Positions 62,481 to 64,000 of a stretch of 64,000 nt of DNA are shown here, piece by piece (positions within the stretch are counted from its first letter, which is position 1; every line of letters begins with the position of its first letter). Below the pieces are notes generated by a model. It had not been told where the DNA came from and searched no databases. It saw nothing but the letters and a program-made list of their open reading frames with translations. The stretch is from contig JAKRSB010000089.1 in NCBI GenBank assembly GCA_022402525.1, positions 1 to 64,000 on the forward strand, in the 5' to 3' direction. The translations under genes were made by a program, and so were the position numbers. This stretch comes from Thermosynechococcaceae cyanobacterium MS004. Lineage in GTDB: Bacteria; Cyanobacteriota; Cyanobacteriia; Thermosynechococcales; Thermosynechococcaceae.

Positions 62481-62942
62481 ACCCACCCCGCCCTAAGGGC
62501 ACCCCTCCAAGGAGGGGATTATGGAGACAAAGGCGTATTTCATTCCTTATGAGCCGCACTTAAAGGAACTGGCGCGGCAATTGCGCCATAATATGACCCA
62601 GGGAGAGGTAATTTTATGGCAGCATTTGAAGCGGCGACAAATGTGTGGCTTAGATTTTGACCGTCAACGTCCGATTGATGCGTACATTGTTGATTTTTAC
62701 TGCAAACGGCTGCGGCTTGCAGTTGAAGTGGATGGCAACAGTCATGACGGTGAAGTTGCCCAACAAAATGATTTTGTAAGGCAAACTCGCCTGGAGTCTT
62801 TAGGAGTAAGGTTTTTACGGTTTAGCGAGACTCAAGTTTGCCATCAAACCCAGAGCGTGTTGAACACTATCAAAACCTGGATTCTCAATCACCCACCCTA
62901 AAAATCCCCTCTTGGGAGGGGTGCCCGTAGGGCGGGGTGGGT
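62481..62942. mobile_element. compact inverted-repeat element carrying a DUF559 gene
   Basis: Two ~40-bp inverted repeats (62481-62520 and 62901-62942; about 36 of 40 positions match) enclose a single gene. The left repeat ends immediately before its ATG and the right repeat starts in its stop codon. Each repeat is itself able to form hairpins (GGGC/GCCC and CCCCTC/GAGGGG). No target-site duplication is obvious. The layout looks like a minimal selfish element; mobility is inferred, not shown. Confidence 0.65.
62521..62901 (+). CDS. DUF559 (Vsr-like) endonuclease-domain protein
   Basis: 126 residues, full length for DUF559. Opens with the RQLRHNMTQGEVILWQHLKR block, then GLDFDRQRPIDAYIVDFYCK and AVEVDGNSHDGEVAQQNDF, the restriction-endonuclease-like (Vsr/PD-(D/E)XK) core, and ends LGVRFLRFSETQV. 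Proteins of this family are frequent in cyanobacteria. No methyltransferase or mismatch-repair partner is adjacent, against a Vsr-type repair role. Its placement between inverted repeats suggests that it is cargo or the mobility enzyme of the element. Confidence 0.88.
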   Translation: METKAYFIPYEPHLKELARQLRHNMTQGEVILWQHLKRRQMCGLDFDRQRPIDAYIVDFYCKRLRLAVEVDGNSHDGEVAQQNDFVRQTRLESLGVRFLRFSETQVCHQTQSVLNTIKTWILNHPP

Positions 62943-63341
62943 CACAATGTATGCTGTTCATCCATAAGCTTGGCTACTTAAAGATTATGAAACATACCCA
63001 TGCCTCAGAGCTTGTTTGAAAACTTTCTAACGCTTTGCACCTGCCCCCTAAATCCCCCATTCTGGGGGACTTTCCCACTCTTAAGTCCCCCAGAATGGGG
63101 GGTTGGGGGGCGAATGTAGAAGATGCGGAGACTTTTAAAACAGCCTCTCAGATAGATTAGAAAATGGTGCCTCATATATGGCAAAGGTTTGAGGCATTAC
63201 TGAGGTGTGCAACAGAAACAGAATTTGCCTGTTTTGCTCATAAGTTCTAAACCAAGTTCGTTTTGAATACTCCATTGAGGTGATTCGAGAGCCTCAAAGC
63301 TTTGTTCCATAGCAAGCACCATTTGCTGAAGCTATCTGCCC
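62943..63341. other. 400-bp spacer with palindromic repeat
   Basis: Open frames here are shadows. It contains the palindrome at 63042-63112; the promoter of the next gene must lie near 63200-63330. Confidence 0.5.
63042..63112. repeat. dispersed-type GC-rich palindrome
   Basis: Arms of about 30 bp (centred on CCCCCATTCTGGGGGAC and its complement) around a short loop. Such C/G-rich palindromes are common between cyanobacterial genes; it may be a non-autonomous mobile repeat. Confidence 0.75.
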
Positions 63342-64000
63342 ATGAAAATCCTATCCGTCCGATTCCCAACGTTCCTTCAGCGTTTTTTGCTGCTTGGGAT
63401 AGGATGCCTAGGGCTATTGGGAATGGCTCATGCTCCATCAGCACTGGCGCTGATTGCAGATTCTTCTGTCTATTCCTACCGCAGACCTAGCTTTGACGGC
63501 ATTGGCAAACAATATATGGGGCGCGAAATTGCAGAGGTGATGGGGCATCAAGGGGCGAGCTGGCTGGAAAGGAGCGATCGCACCACGGAAGAACAGCCCC
63601 AGAAAATGCTAGCAGCCCTACATTTAGCCCCCACGGATACGGTGGCCGAAATTGGAGCCGGGACGGGCTACATCAGCTTACAGGCGGCGGCGCTTGTGCC
63701 CCAGGGGCAGGTACTGGCGGTTGATATTCAGCCAGAAATGATTGAGTTGCTCAACAGCCGCATCAAGTCCTTAAGGATCTCCAATATGACTCCCATCCTG
63801 GGCACAGAGCAAAGCCCAAATTTATCGCCGGGGAGCATTGACCTAGCCCTAATGGTGGATGCCTACCACGAGTTTAATTTTCCCCGCGAAATGATGGCGG
63901 CGATCGCTCAGGCACTGAAGCCGATGGGTCGGGTGGCCTTAGTAGAGTATCGGGGAGAAGACCCCTTCGTCTTTATAAAACCCCACCATAAAATGACCCA
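63342..64000 (+). CDS. secreted class I SAM methyltransferase-like protein (partial)
   Basis: 219 residues are visible; the gene runs past the window end. Signal peptide or anchor about 5-35 (FLQRFLLLGIGCLGLLGMAH). The methyltransferase core has motif I VAEIGAGTGYISLQAAAL, an acidic end of strand 2 (VLAVDIQPEMIELLN) and motif IV-like LALMVDAYHEF, all consistent with SAM binding. Such exported methyltransferase-like proteins occur in cyanobacteria and have no assigned substrate. ATG at 63342. Confidence 0.82.
   Translation, partial: MKILSVRFPTFLQRFLLLGIGCLGLLGMAHAPSALALIADSSVYSYRRPSFDGIGKQYMGREIAEVMGHQGASWLERSDRTTEEQPQKMLAALHLAPTDTVAEIGAGTGYISLQAAALVPQGQVLAVDIQPEMIELLNSRIKSLRISNMTPILGTEQSPNLSPGSIDLALMVDAYHEFNFPREMMAAIAQALKPMGRVALVEYRGEDPFVFIKPHHKMT

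Noticed and set aside
62481-62942. classical insertion sequence
   Set aside because: No transposase and no target-site duplication; listed instead as a DUF559 inverted-repeat element with unproven mobility.

Overview
The window is a chromosomal segment of a beta-cyanobacterium. It carries photosystem I genes (psaK, psaF, psaJ, psaL), a complete beta-carboxysome shell operon (ccmK2-ccmK1-ccmL-ccmM-ccmN-ccmO), a CO2-uptake NDH-1 module (ndhF4-ndhD4-cupB), the clock-input protein LdpA, a high-light-inducible protein and very many HIP1 octamers (GCGATCGC). I cannot name the genus from sequence alone. No rRNA, CRISPR array or prophage is visible.

Layout. 0-2 kb: accessory edge with a STAS-like protein and an MmeI-type restriction gene cut down to its nuclease part. 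2-9 kb: bioD, a three-gene circularly permuted ATP-grasp / alpha-E / transglutaminase operon, and an Rrf2 regulator next to cysK. 9-12.2 kb: a guanidine-utilisation operon on the minus strand, with a guanidine-I (ykkC) riboswitch and terminator, an arginase-fold enzyme matching Ni-dependent guanidine hydrolase, and its HypA- and HypB-like nickel chaperones. 12-19 kb: a DUF4349 protein, a PAS-GGDEF-EAL-FHA-receiver-like protein, a large HTH protein and tRNA-Lys(CUU). 19-29.6 kb: photolyase, a GspE-N/M23 fusion, psaK, a TetR regulator, an HTH-GrpE-like fusion, an NfeD-like protein, tRNA-Arg(CCU) and small hypothetical proteins.

29.6-41.5 kb is a carbon-concentrating locus. The ccm operon runs leftward and ndhF4-ndhD4-cupB-ldpA runs rightward from a shared 0.7 kb spacer. 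NDH-1/CupB hydrates CO2 to bicarbonate in the cytosol, and the shell proteins with CcmM and CcmN build the compartment in which Rubisco uses it. 41.6-49.9 kb: an RlpA-like protein, hicB with a frameshifted hicA, guaA, nnr, psaL, psaJ, psaF and tsaD. 49.9-56.3 kb: gatA, tRNA-Lys(UUU), an hli gene with a perfect HLR1 site and a partner gene, a NarL-type two-component pair and a Spy-like periplasmic protein. 57-64 kb: a LysM-M23 peptidase behind a long structured leader, coaX, three Uma2 nuclease-fold genes, a compact DUF559 endonuclease gene enclosed between ~40-bp inverted repeats, and a secreted methyltransferase-like gene cut by the window end.

A feature that runs through the whole window is the presence of locus-private degenerate tandem repeats. 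Their units are mostly 14-17 bp in 3-5 copies, their sequence differs at each site, and they usually lie just after stop codons, sometimes spilling into coding sequence. The most interesting items are the guanidine operon, the inverted-repeat DUF559 element, the private repeats, and the alternation of cysteine-pair and cysteine-free modules in a five-module CcmM.
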